Shown here piece after piece: positions 62,801-64,000 of a stretch of 64,000 nucleotides of DNA. The DNA lies in contig CM051458.1 in assembly GCA_028274465.1 (NCBI GenBank), positions 18,367,566-18,431,565 of the forward strand, read 5' to 3'. The translations under genes were made by a program, and so were the position numbers. Position 1 is the stretch's first letter. Every line of letters begins with the position of its first letter. Origin of the DNA: Plantago ovata. Taxonomy: Eukaryota; Streptophyta; Magnoliopsida; Lamiales; Plantaginaceae. The notes beneath the pieces were generated by a model. It was not told where the DNA came from. It searched no databases and saw only the letters and a list, made by a program, of their open reading frames with translations.

Positions 62801-64000
62801 CCGAAGTGGAAGCAGTATCCACAATTACCGAACAATGACTAATGAACTTTGTATGGCGCAACATCGTTTGCCGGTTCGAGCTCCAAAGAGTGATCATTTC
62901 CGATAACGGGTCACAATTTTGCGGGCACAAGTTCACTGAATGGTGCCAAGAAATGAAGATAGAGAGGAGATACACTTCGGTGGGACACCCCCAAGCCAAT
63001 GGACAAACCGAGGCAGTTAACAAGATACTGGTTAAAAATTTGGAGAAGAGGTTCGCGACCAACAAAGATTGGGTCGATGAGCTAGATGGAGTAGTTTGGG
63101 CATATCGCACTACCTCCAAAGTAGCGACTAGGGAAACTCCTTTTGCCTTGGTCTATGCATCGGAAGCAGTCATACCAGCAGAGGTAGCAATGGAGACACT
63201 CAGAATCCAAGGGTATCAACCCGAGGACAATCACGACGCAAGGATGTTCGACTTGGAAACATTGGAGGAATCGAGGACCACCGCCCTTGCTAACATCTTG
63301 AGATACCAAGCTTTAATAACCAAATCATATAACAAGCATGTCAAGGAAAGAGACTTCCAAGTTGGAGACTTAGTACTCAGAAGGGCAGACATTCTAAGCA
63401 AAGTCGGGAAGATGCAACCCAACTGGGAAGGCCCATACAAAGTTGTAGAAGCAAGGTCCAACGGAAGCTACCTTCTTGAAGACATGGAAGGAAAAAGGCT
63501 GAAGAACTCATGGAATACCATCAACCTTCAGAGGTTTTATGCCTGAAGTGTTGCAGCTTGAAGAAATGTTTTGAAGTGCTCCTGTGGAAGGCCCCTACCT
63601 CTTTTTGGAAGAGAAGTTCCTTAACAACCTTAAGAAAAGTCAGATCCCTTTTTGTTTTCAGTTTTAAGAAGCAAGAGCATTGCGGAAGAATGAAAGTATG
63701 TAAGAAAACTGGCCTCGAAGCCCACCATTGTACTTGAATTTACGTCAAATCAATACAATGCATCAGTTTCACTCATTCAGTTTTCTTTTAAGCAAAAAAC
63801 AAGAGAAGGGAAAGATCATCCGATCGGAAGTGCTGATAATGGTTAAACTCGACCAGCTCTCTAGAAAATTCGCTACATTGGTTAAATTGAACGGGTCATT
63901 GACCACATTCATGGCGCGATGACACATTTTTCTCGAGGAGTGTCATCAATATTGGTGTCTTTATACAGACAAACAAAATTAGGAATTGCGATTTGATCAC
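59885..64000 (+). mobile_element. Tat-lineage Ty3/Gypsy element (Ogre/Retand-like), pol portion
   Basis: Forward pol sequence: reverse transcriptase (about 60.2-61.1 kb: RTCNNFTRLNKFCPKD, MDAYQGFYQIKM, YVDDMLVKS), a first RNase H (about 61.2-61.65 kb), then a second, archaeal-type RNase H (about 61.85-62.3 kb: WILQVDGSS, NNETEYEAILIAL, HLFTDSQLA), and integrase (about 62.4-63.55 kb: HHGSCGDHAGG, WGIDIFGPFP, VIISDNGSQF, LGNWEGPYKV-like end). A second RNase H is the hallmark of the Tat clade. From about 63.55 kb the untranslated 3' region leaves the window. The 5' part is cut away by the Athila insertion at 59884. Broken, a few breaks. Confidence 0.88.
63547..64000 (+). other. Start of the Tat element's 3' untranslated region
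   Basis: No domain is recognised after the integrase end. Short open frames at 63510-63737 and 63728-63922 show no family features. Confidence 0.5.

Overview
The window looks like repeat-rich nuclear DNA from a flowering plant, probably a eudicot and perhaps an asterid. The clues are plant-specific gene families (SBT1-type subtilase, UGT76-like glycosyltransferase, TPR/MYND/SET protein, pentatricopeptide protein, NF-YB, TRB-type Myb), Athila, Tat, SIRE and Angela-like LTR retrotransposons, a CACTA transposon end, a Mutator-like element, a LINE and a tRNA-derived SINE. I see no intact host protein-coding gene. There are two 100-N assembly gaps (3826-3925 and 56313-56412).

Layout. 1-6993: 3' portions of two Athila-like elements facing opposite ways around the first gap. 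6994-8156: the 3' end of a CACTA transposon. 8157-13032: gene-poor DNA with a small cluster of palindromic repeats near 10.1 kb. 13033-25473: a row of decayed host genes: a subtilase, a PPR protein, an NF-YB-like histone-fold gene abutting a TRB Myb fragment, a UGT, and a TPR/MYND/SET gene that carries a Mutator-like insertion with an RNase H-like passenger. 25638-29267: a shortened Copia element. 29268-31305: intergenic DNA with a (TTA)n tract and a well-bounded SINE. 31306-32564: a solo Athila LTR. 32643-44376: a structurally complete Athila element flanked by TGTAC repeats and carrying an ORF1-only LINE in its 3' untranslated region. 44488-53339: the 5' part of another Athila-like element, whose LTR is interrupted by an Angela-like Copia element (45635-51308) and whose internal region is interrupted by a SIRE-type Copia element (53340 to the second gap). 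56413-59884: the 5' part of a third Athila-like element, reversed. 59885-64000: pol of a Tat-lineage Gypsy element.

How the parts relate. Insertions are nested: Athila in CACTA, Athila in Tat, Angela-like Copia in an Athila LTR, SIRE in Athila, LINE in Athila, and MULE in a host gene. Seven Athila LTRs share nearly the same ends and a tRNA-Asp primer site, but their internal regions carry two unrelated-looking gag types. The LTRs also differ in the number (1-4) of a GC-rich hairpin motif beside the TATA box. By eye the complete Athila and the Angela-like element have LTR pairs about 2% apart, so these insertions are young. The Copia element at 25.6 kb is nearer 6% and older. All family names come from recognising motifs by reading; no database search was possible.
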